The notes beneath the pieces were generated by a model, which worked only from the letters and a program-made list of their open reading frames with translations, searched no databases and was not told the origin of the DNA. Below, in pieces: positions 48,563-57,562 of a DNA stretch of 64,000 nucleotides. Source of the DNA: Leifsonia sp. NPDC080035 (GTDB lineage Bacteria > Actinomycetota > Actinomycetes > Actinomycetales > Microbacteriaceae); contig NZ_CP157390.1 in assembly GCF_040050925.1 (NCBI RefSeq), positions 1,798,001 through 1,862,000 of the forward strand, read 5' to 3'. The translations under genes were made by a program, and so were the position numbers. Numbering within the stretch: the stretch's first letter is position 1; the number at the start of each line of letters is the position of its first letter.

Positions 48563-49981
48563 ATGGCGGTGGAGTGGTCCAATTCGAGCCCTGAGCTGCT
48601 GGTCCGGCTGGACCGCGACTCGGCCGTCCCGCTGCGCACGCAGCTGCAGACGCAATTGCGGGCGGCGATCCAGGAAGGGCGGCTCGCGGCGGGCGAACGG
48701 CTTCCCTCCTCGCGCGATTTCGCGGCCAGCCTCGGCGTCGCCCGTGGAACGGTCCAGGACTGCTACGAGCAGCTGCGGTCGGAGGGCTACCTCGTCGCGC
48801 AGACCGGATCGGCGACGCGCGTCGCCGCGGTGCAGGTCGAGCCGATCGAAGGAGTCGGGGAGGCTCCGCCGGCCGGGGTGCCGCATGTCCCGGCCGCCCG
48901 GGTCGCCGACTTTGCGTCCGGAGTCCCCGATCTGGGCACGATTCCGCGCGACGACTGGACGTGGGCCATCCGCGAAGCGACGAGGAGTGCCCCGAACGCC
49001 GCCTTCGACTACGGCGATCCTCGTGGAGACCCGGGACTGCGCGACGTGGTCGCCGCATACGTCCGTCGCGTGCGCGGGATGAACGCGCGGGCCTCCCAGA
49101 TCGTCGTGTGCGCGGGGTTCGCCCAGGGTGTTGCGCTCACGTTCCGCGCCCTCGCCCGGCGCGGCATCGACAGGATGGCAGTGGAGGATCCCGGCTCGAT
49201 CGGGACGGTCGCGCGTGCGGCGGAGGCGGTCGGCGGTTCCGCCGTGCCGGTTCCTGTCGACGAGTTCGGCATCGACGTCGCCGCGCTCGACGCGAGCGGA
49301 GCACGCGCGGTGGTGCTGACGCCCGCACACCAGTGGCCGACCGGGGTCGTGCTCGCCCCGGAGCGACGCCGGGAACTCCTCGCCTGGGCGACCCGTCGCG
49401 ATGGCATCATCGTGGAGGACGACTACGACGCCGAGTTCCGCTACGACCGCGAACCGGTCGGATCGTTGCAGGGGCTCGCACCGGACAGGGTGATCACCCT
49501 GGGGACGGTGAGCAAGTCGCTCGCGCCCGCCCTGCGCCTCGGCTGGACGGTCACGCCGCCCTGGCTCGCGGACGAGGTGGCGGCCGCGAAGGAGTCCGCC
49601 GACCGCGGCGCGCCGACGCTTGACCAGCTCGCACTCGCCCGCCTCATCGAGTCGGGACGCTACGACCGGCACCTCCGCCGGATGCGCGCCGTGTACGCCG
49701 GCCGACGCGACGCGCTCGCCGCTGCGCTGCAGGCGCACGCGCCCACGGTGCGGTTGACCGGCCTCGCGGCCGGCTTCCACGCCGTCGCGCACCTGGCCCC
49801 CGACGCGGATGAACAGTGGATCATCGACGAAGCCCGCGCGCGCGGAGTAGCGCTCTACGGAATGAGCACATACCGCTCGACCCGCAGCCCCCATCCGCCG
49901 CAGCTGGTGTTCGGGTTCGGCAACACCTCGGAGGAGTCGATCCGCGCCGGGATCGCGGCCGTCGCCGACATCCTCCGCTGA
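48563..49981 (+). CDS. MocR/PdxR-type GntR regulator with aminotransferase domain
   Basis: A 472-residue chimera. The GntR wHTH is at residues 12-80 (VPLRTQLQTQLRAAIQEGRL, PSSRDFAASLGVARGTVQDC, YEQLRSEGYLVAQTGSATR). The rest is a fold-type I aminotransferase with YGDPRGDPGLRDVVAAYV, IVEDDYDAEFRYDR and the PLP lysine in TVSKSLAPALRLGW. MocR proteins sense PLP or amino-group metabolites. Divergent from the MFS gene. ATG at 48563 gives the standard N-terminus. Confidence 0.9.
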   Translation: MAVEWSNSSPELLVRLDRDSAVPLRTQLQTQLRAAIQEGRLAAGERLPSSRDFAASLGVARGTVQDCYEQLRSEGYLVAQTGSATRVAAVQVEPIEGVGEAPPAGVPHVPAARVADFASGVPDLGTIPRDDWTWAIREATRSAPNAAFDYGDPRGDPGLRDVVAAYVRRVRGMNARASQIVVCAGFAQGVALTFRALARRGIDRMAVEDPGSIGTVARAAEAVGGSAVPVPVDEFGIDVAALDASGARAVVLTPAHQWPTGVVLAPERRRELLAWATRRDGIIVEDDYDAEFRYDREPVGSLQGLAPDRVITLGTVSKSLAPALRLGWTVTPPWLADEVAAAKESADRGAPTLDQLALARLIESGRYDRHLRRMRAVYAGRRDALAAALQAHAPTVRLTGLAAGFHAVAHLAPDADEQWIIDEARARGVALYGMSTYRSTRSPHPPQLVFGFGNTSEESIRAGIAAVADILR

Positions 49982-50044
49982 CGAGCAGACGCGATGCACG
50001 ATCTGTTCAAGAGATGGCGGAGCGACCTTCCCTAGCGTCGAGCC

Positions 50045-50638
50045 ATGAGCAAAGTGATCTGCGGACTTGCCGTCTCGGTCGACGGCTTCATCACCGGCCG
50101 CAACCCCGGACCCGGTCGCGGGCTGGGCGACGGCGGGGCCCTGTTCGACTGGTACGACAGCGGCGACACCCCCAGCCGCGTGTTCGACGGGTTCCATCTC
50201 ACCGAGCCGAGCGCGCGGTTCTTCGACGAGCTGGCATCCCGCGTCGGGGCCTCGCTGGCCGGTCGCACCACCTACGCGGACTCCAATGACTTCGCCGGGG
50301 GAGCGCCGCATCCGACCGCCCCGCTGATCGTGCTCAGCCATGAGCCGTTCGAGCCGGCGAACGAGCGCCACACCGTCGTCAGCACCGGCATCGTGGATGC
50401 CGTGGAGACCGCCCGGCGTGCCGCGGCGGGCAAGGACGTGGGGCTGATGGGCGGCGTGCTCGTCACAGAGGCGCTCAAAGCGGGGCTGGTGGACGAGCTG
50501 ATCCTGCATCAGGTGCCGATCCTGCTGGGCGCCGGTCGCCGCTTCTTCCACGAATTGCCGCAGCACATCCGGCTCCGCATCATCGAGGTCGTCGAAGCGC
50601 CGGATGTCACGCACCTGCACTACGGGGTGGAGCGGTGA
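50045..50638 (+). CDS. RibD/dihydrofolate-reductase-family protein 2
   Basis: A 197-residue RibD_C-like reductase: ICGLAVSVDGFITGRNPGPG, FFDELASRVGASLAGRTTYA, LIVLSHEPFEP, KDVGLMGGVLVTEALKAGLV, DELILHQVPILLGAGRRFF. ATG at 50045 begins 64 bases after the MocR stop. Its stop overlaps the epimerase GTG. Likely co-transcribed with epimerase and flavoprotein genes downstream. Confidence 0.87.
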   Translation: MSKVICGLAVSVDGFITGRNPGPGRGLGDGGALFDWYDSGDTPSRVFDGFHLTEPSARFFDELASRVGASLAGRTTYADSNDFAGGAPHPTAPLIVLSHEPFEPANERHTVVSTGIVDAVETARRAAAGKDVGLMGGVLVTEALKAGLVDELILHQVPILLGAGRRFFHELPQHIRLRIIEVVEAPDVTHLHYGVER

Positions 50639-51555
50639 TCCTCGTCACCGGCGGCCTCGGGATGATCGGTGCCCACACGGCCGCTGCCCTGGCCGACGGT
50701 GGCCACGAGGTTCTCGTCACCGGTCACACCACGACCGATGTGCCGTCGTTCCTCGCGGAGAGGGTCACCGTCGAACGGCTCGATGTCACCGACCGCGATG
50801 CCTTCCTCGCACTCGGACGTCGGTTCGCGATCCAGGACATCGTGCACCTGGCGGGGAGCATTCCCGGCGGCGACCCGGTCGCCTTCTTCCGTGCCGAGAC
50901 CAGCGGCCTGATGAACGCGCTGGATGCCGCCCTCCGGTGGGGTGCTCGCCGGTTCGCGGTCGCCAGCAGCATCAGCGTGTACGCCGGTGACGCCGATTCG
51001 CCCTGGACGGAGGAGCTCTCGCTCCGGACGGTACCGCCGCCGCATCCGATCGCCGCGTTCAAGAAGGCCGTCGAGCCGATCGTGATGAATGCGCTGGAGG
51101 GAACAGCCGTCCATCCGGTGATCCTGCGGATCGGGAGCACGTGGGGCCCGCTGATGGACCCCGACTCGCCGTTCAACCCGATCCCTCCGCTGGTGAGCGC
51201 TCTTCTCCGGAACGAGCAGCCTGCAGCACTGTATGCCGACGACGGCAGCGAATTCGGTTACGCACCCGACATCGGCCGCGCGATCGCCCTTCTCATCACC
51301 GCCGACGAGCTCCACCACGACGTGTACAACGTCTCCAACGGCTCCCGTTCGACGCACCGTGACGTCGCGGAGGCCGTCACGAGGTCGATCCCGACGGCGA
51401 AAGTCCCCGTCATCGACGGCTCGCGCGACGGCAGCGCCGACACGGGGTACATGGATATCGGCCGACTACGCGAGGAGACCGGGTTCCGGCCCGCGTTCGA
51501 CATCGACAGCGCCGTGGCCGACTACGTGGCGTGGCGCAGGCGGAACGCCCGATGA
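50635..51555 (+). CDS. NAD-dependent epimerase/dehydratase (extended SDR)
   Basis: A 306-residue Rossmann protein: VTGGLGMIGAHTAAALADGG binds NAD(P), DIVHLAGSIPGGDPVAFF is the second SDR motif. The YxxxK active site is not seen at its usual place, where the sequence reads PIAAFKKAVEPIV, so catalysis may differ or be lost. GTG at 50635 overlaps the reductase stop and the gene ends in ATGA with the flavoprotein. Substrate unknown. Confidence 0.8.
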   Translation: MILVTGGLGMIGAHTAAALADGGHEVLVTGHTTTDVPSFLAERVTVERLDVTDRDAFLALGRRFAIQDIVHLAGSIPGGDPVAFFRAETSGLMNALDAALRWGARRFAVASSISVYAGDADSPWTEELSLRTVPPPHPIAAFKKAVEPIVMNALEGTAVHPVILRIGSTWGPLMDPDSPFNPIPPLVSALLRNEQPAALYADDGSEFGYAPDIGRAIALLITADELHHDVYNVSNGSRSTHRDVAEAVTRSIPTAKVPVIDGSRDGSADTGYMDIGRLREETGFRPAFDIDSAVADYVAWRRRNAR

Positions 51556-53231
51556 GCGGGACTCCGGTCCCCGACGATCGGACCATCCACTCCTCGGACC
51601 TTGGCGGGGGAGTGGACGGATCCTCGTGGCCGCGGCTGGCGCAGAGCGAGAGAGCCGTTCTGGCCGCGGTGGGAGACGTCGTTCGGCCGGGTGCGGGCGA
51701 CGTGCTCTGGGAGGCAGGGGACCCGTACGACCTCTACCTGGTCGTCGAGGGCGGCATCCATCTGATCGATCGGAGGGACGATCGGGTGGTGTTCGTCATC
51801 GACGAAGGCGATTTCGTCGGCGAACTGGGGATGCTGATGCATCAGCCGGCGTACCTGGCCGGGGCCGCCGCGCCGCAGAGCGTCCTGCTCCGCGTGCCGA
51901 TCGCGAGCCTGCAGCGCCTCATGGCGACCTCGAGCGCGGTCGGCGACACCCTGATGCGTGCGTTCGATGCGCGTAGGCGCCTGTTGGTGCTCGCCGGTGA
52001 AGGCGGAATCGTCCTCGCCGGGGACGAGGACGATGTCGACCTCGACCGACTGCGCGCGTTCGCCGAGCGCAACGGCATCCCCCACCGGACCGTGCTCCGG
52101 TCCGACCTCGCCGCCTGGGGCGCGCTCGCGGGCAGCTGCGAGGTGCCCGAGCACGGGGCATGCGTAGTGACGGGTCGGCAGCGCGTTCTCGTTCGTCCGA
52201 CGAACCGGGAGCTCGCCGTCGCATTCGGGCTGGACCTCCCACAGCCGCCCGATCAGGCCCACTGCGATGTGCTCATCATCGGTGCCGGACCTGCTGGGCT
52301 GGCGGCCGCTGTGTACGGCGCCTCGGAGGGGCTCGCGGTCATCCTCGTCGACGAGCTCGGCCCGGGCGGTCAAGCCGGTACGTCGTCCCGCATCGAGAAC
52401 TATCTGGGCTTCCCCCACGGTGTCTCCGGTGGCGAGCTGACCAGGGCGGGGACCCTGCAAGTGGTCAAGTTCGGGGCGCGGATCGTCACCCCGCGGGCGG
52501 TCACCTCACTGGCGCGCACGCCCGATGGGTTCCGGGCGCTCCTGGACGATGAGACGGAGGTCTCTGCCCGCAGTGCCGTGCTGGCGATAGGCGTGCAGTA
52601 TCGCAGGCTCGACGTGCCGGGCGTCGCGGAGCTGGAGGGCCGAGGCGTGTACCACGCAGCGACCGAACTCGAGGTGCGCGAGTGCGTCGGGCGCAGCGTC
52701 GTGGTCGTCGGTGGCGCGAATTCGGCCGGTCAGGCCGCGCTCTTCCTCGCCGCCCGCTCGGAGCGGGTGCATCTGTTGGTCCGCCGGGAACGGCTGGAGG
52801 AGACGATGTCGAGTTACCTCGTGCACCGGCTTCTCGAGGATCCGCGGATCACGGTGCACACGCGATCCCAGCTGGTCGCGGTCGACGGCAGCGACCACGT
52901 GGAGGGAGTGACGTGGCGAGACGAGAACGCGCGAAGCGAGCAGCGGATCGCGGCGACGGGCCTCTTCGTGATGATCGGCGCGGTCCCTCGCACCGACTGG
53001 TTGCGGTCCGCCGGGGTGGATGTCGACGAGCGGGGATTCATCGTGACGGGCGACGCGTACGACACCTCGGTGCCAGGCCTGTTCGCCGTCGGTGACGTCC
53101 GCGCCGGATCCGTCAAGCGCGTCGCATCGGCCGTCGGCGAAGGGTCCGTCGTGATCTCCGCCGTACACGCTCACCTCGCCGGCGGAACCGAGCGCAACGA
53201 CGCAGCCCGCCCCGCCAGGAACGGCAGGTAG
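51552..53231 (+). CDS. Cyclic-nucleotide-binding domain fused to a thioredoxin-reductase-like flavoprotein
   Basis: A 559-residue protein. Residues about 30-135 are a cNMP-binding beta roll (LWEAGDPYDLYLVVEGGIHL, FVGELGMLMHQPAYLAGAAA). A small linker domain follows, then a TrxR-like flavoprotein from about residue 240 with FAD motif VLIIGAGPAGLAAAVYGASE, NYLGFPHGVSGGEL, NADPH motif VVVVGGANSAGQAALFLA, and VPGLFAVGDVRAGSVKRVA. The redox CxxC of true TrxR is missing (only one Cys, in RECV), so disulfide exchange is not expected. It may be an FAD oxidoreductase gated by cNMP. ATG at 51552 overlaps the epimerase stop. The 3' end overlaps the convergent AraC gene by 61 bases. Confidence 0.88.
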   Translation: MSGTPVPDDRTIHSSDLGGGVDGSSWPRLAQSERAVLAAVGDVVRPGAGDVLWEAGDPYDLYLVVEGGIHLIDRRDDRVVFVIDEGDFVGELGMLMHQPAYLAGAAAPQSVLLRVPIASLQRLMATSSAVGDTLMRAFDARRRLLVLAGEGGIVLAGDEDDVDLDRLRAFAERNGIPHRTVLRSDLAAWGALAGSCEVPEHGACVVTGRQRVLVRPTNRELAVAFGLDLPQPPDQAHCDVLIIGAGPAGLAAAVYGASEGLAVILVDELGPGGQAGTSSRIENYLGFPHGVSGGELTRAGTLQVVKFGARIVTPRAVTSLARTPDGFRALLDDETEVSARSAVLAIGVQYRRLDVPGVAELEGRGVYHAATELEVRECVGRSVVVVGGANSAGQAALFLAARSERVHLLVRRERLEETMSSYLVHRLLEDPRITVHTRSQLVAVDGSDHVEGVTWRDENARSEQRIAATGLFVMIGAVPRTDWLRSAGVDVDERGFIVTGDAYDTSVPGLFAVGDVRAGSVKRVASAVGEGSVVISAVHAHLAGGTERNDAARPARNGR

Positions 53232-54037
53232 GAGGCGGAGTGGTCGTGGCCGCAGGCGCAGCGCTCGACCTCGCCGTGCAGCAGCTGCCGCGGCGTCAGT
53301 CCGGTGAGGCGGGCGCACTCGCGGCTGAAGTGCGCTTGGTCCGAGTACCCGGCCTCGACCGCGAGGCCGGCGATCCCGTCCTCGCCCCGTCGGCCGGTCG
53401 CTTGGGCCCCCGCCTGGGCGAGCGCGAGGAACCCCTGGAATCGGAGCGTCCGCTGCAGCACTTTCGGGCTCATCCCGACGGCCTGGAGCGAGCGTCGGCG
53501 GAGCTGGCTTTCCGACAGCGCGAGATGGGCGGCGACCGCGCCGACACCCACGGGGCGCCACGGCATGAGTACCGTCACCGCTTCGCGCACGAGCCGATCG
53601 AGGTGCTGAGCCGCGCGGAACTCATCCAGCAGTGCGTTCTCGAGCACGGCGACAGCGCCTTCGATGCGATCCGGTCGTCCGCGTGCCTCCACCATCGACT
53701 CGGCGAGGCGGGCGGCCCGGCCTCCCCAGAGGTCGGCCAGCGGCACGCGCTGGTCCACGAGTTCGTCCAGCATGACGGGGAGGGGCGGCGCTGCGCCCGG
53801 TTGGAAGCGGACGCCCACGATGGTCGTTCGCGGGGGGATCGGCTCGAACCAGTGAGCGGTCAGCGGACCGGCAACGATGGGTTCGCCGCCGAGCGGGACG
53901 TGGAGTTCGACGCCGCCGGTCGGGAGATGGCGTTGAACGTACGGCGCATCGCCCGTGCGGTGCACCCAGATCGTCCGCACGACACCGGAGAGGGCCGGTG
54001 ACGGTCGCCGCTCGAGATAGGAACCGATCATCGCCAC
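53171..54037 (-). CDS. AraC-family transcriptional regulator
   Basis: A 288-residue protein with an N-terminal sensing region (VQRHLPTGGVELHVPLGG, IVGVRFQPGAAPPLP) and C-terminal AraC HTH pair (VAAHLALSESQLRRRSLQAV, GIAGLAVEAGYSDQAHFSRE, CARLTGLTPRQLLHG). It is convergent to the flavoprotein and overlaps it by 61 bases, which is rare and may allow antisense coupling. Target genes unknown. About 130 bases before the next gene upstream are empty. Confidence 0.87.
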   Translation of the reverse strand: MAMIGSYLERRPSPALSGVVRTIWVHRTGDAPYVQRHLPTGGVELHVPLGGEPIVAGPLTAHWFEPIPPRTTIVGVRFQPGAAPPLPVMLDELVDQRVPLADLWGGRAARLAESMVEARGRPDRIEGAVAVLENALLDEFRAAQHLDRLVREAVTVLMPWRPVGVGAVAAHLALSESQLRRRSLQAVGMSPKVLQRTLRFQGFLALAQAGAQATGRRGEDGIAGLAVEAGYSDQAHFSRECARLTGLTPRQLLHGEVERCACGHDHSASYLPFLAGRAASLRSVPPAR

Positions 54038-54171
54038 CAGTTTCCTCCTCCGGCGGGGTCTCAGCGCGAAACCTTCAGGAAGGCCGTCAGCGGATTTCGT
54101 GGGTGCCGTCGCGGGCGAACCGCTCGAGCGCGAGTTCGCGCGTGGCCTCGGGCTGTGAGCTCCCTGGTGGA

Positions 54172-55245
54172 TCAGTGCGGCGCAAGCTTCAGTGCGGCGA
54201 GGAGGTCCGGGTCGGCCGCGCCTTCATCGGCGCAGGACGCGGAGACATCCGGGTCGGTGTCCAGGATGCCGAATGGGCCGCGGAGGTTCCAGAGCGCCCA
54301 TCCGATAGCGTGGTCGCGGAGGACGCCGGTCACCGCGTCCAGCCACGCGGCCCTGACCGCCGTCGGGGCGGTCGCGTAGGCGCCCATCTCGCCGACGTGC
54401 ACGGCGCCGCCCGCGTCGGCGATGTCGATCCACGGCTGGAGCACGCGCTCGATCGCCGCAGCGTCCCAGGTGGCGGACGTCTCGCCGGGCAGCGGGATGT
54501 AGCCGTCGCGGAGCGCGGGCTCCAGGTCCATCCGGAGCGGCCAGGCCGGCTCCGCCGAGGTCGGCGCCACCCAGGGGGCTCGGTGATGCGTGAGCTCGAA
54601 CGGCTTGTACAGGTGGACGGAGGTGATGACGCGCGGGTGCGTCGTCCAGGCGGCGGGCGGCGGCTGCATTCCCGCATCCCAGCCCTGCAGAACGACGAGC
54701 CGCTCGGGCGACATGTGCCAGATCGCCTCGGCCGTGCGCCCGAGGACCGCGTCGAAGGTCGTCTCGTCGATACGCGGAGGCTCATTGAGCAGGTCGAAGC
54801 TCAGCTCCTCGGGCGCGATGTCCGCGTAGCGGCGGGCGAAGGTCGTCCAATAGTCGCGGAACAAGTCCTGCGGCGCCGCATCGGAGAACAGGTCGCCGCG
54901 CTCGGGAACGTCGAAGTGCGACCGGGAGTTCACGCAGTAGCCCGGCGCGCGGTGCAGGTTGAGGCACACGTGGATGCCGTACTCGCGCCCCAGGGCGACC
55001 GCGCGGTCCACCAGCCGCAGCCGGTCCTCGTCGATCATCTGCCCGTAGCGGCCCGTGCCGAACCAGAGGTACGACAGCGGGATGCGCGCGTACGTCATCC
55101 CGAGTCCGGCCATCACGGCGAAGTCCGACTCCTGCACCCCGTGGCCGAGCCGGATGGGGAACAGCTCCGCCCAGCGCGCGCTCGTCGAGAACAGCTCGAT
55201 GAGGTTGGCGCCGCGCCAGTGGGAGGTGGACGACGGACGGGACAT
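54172..55245 (-). CDS. Glycoside hydrolase family 5-type endoglucanase/glycosidase, cytoplasmic
   Basis: A 357-residue TIM-barrel GH5-like enzyme. RGANLIELFS start, LGMTYARIPLSYLWFGTGRYG, HVCLNLHRAPGYCVN, catalytic acid/base in SFDLLNEPP, and nucleophile in VHVGEMGAY are visible. No signal peptide, so it probably acts on imported oligosaccharide or glycolipid rather than polysaccharide. ATG at 55245 follows GGGAGG; the earlier ATG is in the promoter. A CAAGCGTTTG palindrome just upstream looks like a LacI-type operator. Confidence 0.85.
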   Translation of the reverse strand: MSRPSSTSHWRGANLIELFSTSARWAELFPIRLGHGVQESDFAVMAGLGMTYARIPLSYLWFGTGRYGQMIDEDRLRLVDRAVALGREYGIHVCLNLHRAPGYCVNSRSHFDVPERGDLFSDAAPQDLFRDYWTTFARRYADIAPEELSFDLLNEPPRIDETTFDAVLGRTAEAIWHMSPERLVVLQGWDAGMQPPPAAWTTHPRVITSVHLYKPFELTHHRAPWVAPTSAEPAWPLRMDLEPALRDGYIPLPGETSATWDAAAIERVLQPWIDIADAGGAVHVGEMGAYATAPTAVRAAWLDAVTGVLRDHAIGWALWNLRGPFGILDTDPDVSASCADEGAADPDLLAALKLAPH

Positions 55246-55265
55246 GCGGATCCTCCCTCGGGTGC

Positions 55266-55277
55266 GCAAGCGTTTGC
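55266..55277 (-). promoter_or_regulatory. LacI-type operator before the GH5 gene
   Basis: GCAAGCGTTTGC (55266-55277) contains CAAGCGTTTG, close to the CAAACGTTTG-like dyad bound by LacI regulators. It lies 21-32 bases upstream of the GH5 start. Sequence similarity only; no adjacent LacI gene. Confidence 0.45.
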
Positions 55278-55412
55278 TCAACACTACCCGGAAGCCTCAC
55301 GGGTCTCGCGCGGGAAGGCGAGGGAATCCATGTCTAGCCGACGGAGGTGTGCGGGACGTACGGTGCGGGCACGCAGAGCGATCGGCGCTCCGCGGAGAGA
55401 GCGGAGGCCGTG

Positions 55413-55799
55413 ATGAGTTTTTGGGATTTCCTCGTCTGGACGTTCTGGTTCTACCTCGTGTTCGTGTGCATCACGATCTTCGTCCGCGTCATCATCGACG
55501 TGTTCAGGGACCCGGGGCTGAACGGTTGGGCGAAGGCGCTGTGGGTGCTGTTCCTGGTCGTCGTGCCCTTCCTGGCCGCCTTCATCTATCTGATCGCCAG
55601 AGGCGGCCGGATGGCCCAGCGGAGTGTCGCAGGGATGGCGGAGACGCAGCAGGCCAACGATGCGTACATCCGGTCCGTGGCGGGTGGTTCCTCTCCGGCA
55701 AGCGAGATCGAGTCGGCGAAACGCTTGCTCGACAGCGGTGCGATCACCCAGGCGGAGTTCGCGGAGCTGAAGTCGCGGGCGCTGTCCGGCGCTGCCTGA
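55413..55799 (+). CDS. Membrane protein with phospholipase D-nuclease N-terminal-like and SHOCT domains
   Basis: A 128-residue protein. Two TM segments (WDFLVWTFWFYLVFVCITIF and ALWVLFLVVVPFLAAFIYLI) with the family's intervening loop match the PLDc_N module; the C-terminus (ESAKRLLDSGAITQAEFAEL) is a SHOCT helix pair. Members are often signalling-linked; function unknown. The ATG at 55413 gives this architecture. Convergent and slightly overlapping with the truncated transporter. Confidence 0.82.
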   Translation: MSFWDFLVWTFWFYLVFVCITIFVRVIIDVFRDPGLNGWAKALWVLFLVVVPFLAAFIYLIARGGRMAQRSVAGMAETQQANDAYIRSVAGGSSPASEIESAKRLLDSGAITQAEFAELKSRALSGAA

Positions 55800-56271
55800 C
55801 ACCGCGGTGGCGGGTCAGCCTGCGGCCCGCCACCGCGGCGACCCACACCGCCACGAGAAGGGCGGCGACACCGAAGCCCACGGCGTTGAGGTCGAGGCTC
55901 GCCGCCCAGCTCCACACCCCGCCCGAGAGGTCCAGACGTCCGCCCACCAGGCCGGCCAGTTCGCTCGTGCCGATGACGAGCGCCACCGCGACGGAGAGCC
56001 CGGTCACGACCGCGTTGTAACGCACCCGGCGCGCCGGATCACGGAGGGCCCAGCCGTAAGCGAAGCGCATGACGAGCCCGTCCGCGGTGTCGAGGAGAGA
56101 CATCCCGGCGGCGAACAACAACGGCAGGGCGAGCACCGCGTACCAGGGGAGGCCGGCCACGGCGCTTGTGGCGGCCACGGCGAGCAGGCCGACTTCGGTA
56201 GCGGTGTCGAACCCGAGCCCGAAGAGCAGCCCGAGCGGGTACATCTGCCAGGGATGGCGCACGGTCTGCAC
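55744..56271 (-). pseudogene. Nickel/cobalt transporter (NicO/HoxN family), 5'-truncated remnant
   Basis: The product begins abruptly with HPWQMYPLGLLFGLGFDTAT, a motif found in the middle of HoxN/NixA proteins, and continues with LPLLFAAGMSLLDTADGLVM and three more TM segments. Full transporters have about 330 residues and the metal motif HX4DH in helix 2; that N-terminal half is absent. The first possible start (GTG at 56271) leaves about 175 residues. I see no N-terminal half in any frame between 56272 and the reductase gene. Probably a pseudogene. It overlaps the end of the convergent SHOCT gene by 56 bases. Confidence 0.7.
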
Positions 56272-56363
56272 AGGGCTCGCATCCTGCGTCCCTGTGGCCG
56301 CATGATGCAGCGCCCTCAGCCCCGTTGGCTACACCGGAGTTCTGCGCTCGCCCGTTCCGCTCG

Positions 56364-56969
56364 TCACCGCACCCTGTACGTCACGTGCATAACGGTGCTC
56401 GCCGCCCGCGCGGTGACCTGCTCCAGGTCGAGCGGGGGCGCGCCGTCGAAGAGGCGGACGCCGGCGCCGAGCGTGAAGGGGACGATGTGCAGCCGCAGCT
56501 CGTCGACCAGTCCCGCGGCGAGGTACTGGTTGATGGTGCTCGCGCCGCCCTGGATGGAGATCTCGCCGTCGCCCGCCGCCTCCCGTGCCTCCTCGAGCGC
56601 CGATTCGATGCCGTCCGTGACGAAGTGGTAGGTGGTGCCGCCCTCCATCGGCTGGGGGTCGCGCGGGTGATGCGTCAGAACGAACACGGGACCGTGGAAC
56701 GGCGGGTCGTCACCCCACCAGCCGTTCCAGTCGCGGTCCCACGGGCCGCGCACGGGGCCGAACATGTTGCGACCCATGATGTGCGCCCGCGCACCGGCCA
56801 TCTGCTCGACCTCGGCCGTGTTCTCCTCGGCGTGGTCGAACATCCAGGAATGCAGCCTGTCGCCCCAGCCGTCGCCGCCGTCCGCACCGAACGGCCGCTC
56901 CTCGCTCTGGTCGAGACCGGCGGCATAGCCGTCCGCGGTGATGGTCTGGTTGACGATGACGGTGCTCAT
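56364..56969 (-). CDS. RibD/dihydrofolate-reductase-family protein 3
   Basis: A 201-residue member of the same family: VIVNQTITADGYAAGLDQSE, AHIMGRNMFGPVRGPWDRDW, PVFVLTHHPRDPQPMEGGTT, EISIQGGASTINQYLAAGLV, DELRLHIVPFTLGAGVRLFD. More divergent from the other two. ATG at 56969 is preceded by CGGAGGATC. Flanked by a SRPBCC gene on the same strand. Confidence 0.85.
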   Translation of the reverse strand: MSTVIVNQTITADGYAAGLDQSEERPFGADGGDGWGDRLHSWMFDHAEENTAEVEQMAGARAHIMGRNMFGPVRGPWDRDWNGWWGDDPPFHGPVFVLTHHPRDPQPMEGGTTYHFVTDGIESALEEAREAAGDGEISIQGGASTINQYLAAGLVDELRLHIVPFTLGAGVRLFDGAPPLDLEQVTARAASTVMHVTYRVR

Positions 56970-57067
56970 GCCGATCCTCCGTTGGTCCGCTCAGCCTGGC
57001 GATGAGCGATTCTCTGCCGTGAGGAGGGTCGTGCGTCAAGCCCCGGGCGCCGGGGATCAGCCTCGCC

Positions 57068-57460
57068 TCACGCCTTCTTCCGCAGGTTCTCCGCGATCGC
57101 GGCGAGGGAGTCCTCGAGCGCCAGCTGGATGCCGGGGATGTCCTCCGTCGTGTCGATCGTCAGGTGGGCGGTGTCGTCGTCCAGGCGCAGGGAGCCGCTG
57201 TAGTCGTTGGGGCCGGGCGCGGACCAGCGGATCTCGCGCGCGGCGTAGTCGGCGTCGAAGCGGGCGTCCGAGGTCACCGTCTCTTCCTCGCCGTCGCGGT
57301 CCGTGTCCACGCGAGCGGTGGTCTCTACGGTGCCGTCCGGCTGGGACCGGGCGCTGACCATGTGCGGGAAGTAGGCGGGCAGGTTCTCGGGGTCCGCGAT
57401 GTACGCGAAGTACTCGTCGGCGTTCCCGTCGAGGGGGCGCGTAGCGGTGTATGTCGTCAT
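57068..57460 (-). CDS. SRPBCC-family protein
   Basis: A 130-residue START-like protein: VDGNADEYFAYIADPENLPA-type helix-grip opening (seen as DGNADEYFAYIADPENLPAY), FDADYAAREIRWSAPGPN, and an amphipathic C-terminal helix LEDSLAAIAENLRKKA. Binds a hydrophobic ligand in known members. Single gene; ATG at 57460. Confidence 0.75.
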   Translation of the reverse strand: MTTYTATRPLDGNADEYFAYIADPENLPAYFPHMVSARSQPDGTVETTARVDTDRDGEEETVTSDARFDADYAAREIRWSAPGPNDYSGSLRLDDDTAHLTIDTTEDIPGIQLALEDSLAAIAENLRKKA

Positions 57461-57562
57461 GCCCGGACGCTAGCCCCGAGCGCGCCGGTGCCGGAACCGG
57501 GTTGACGGGTGGGGAGAACGGTGAGGATCCGCGGCGGGCACGGATGGCGGCGGCGTGCCACG

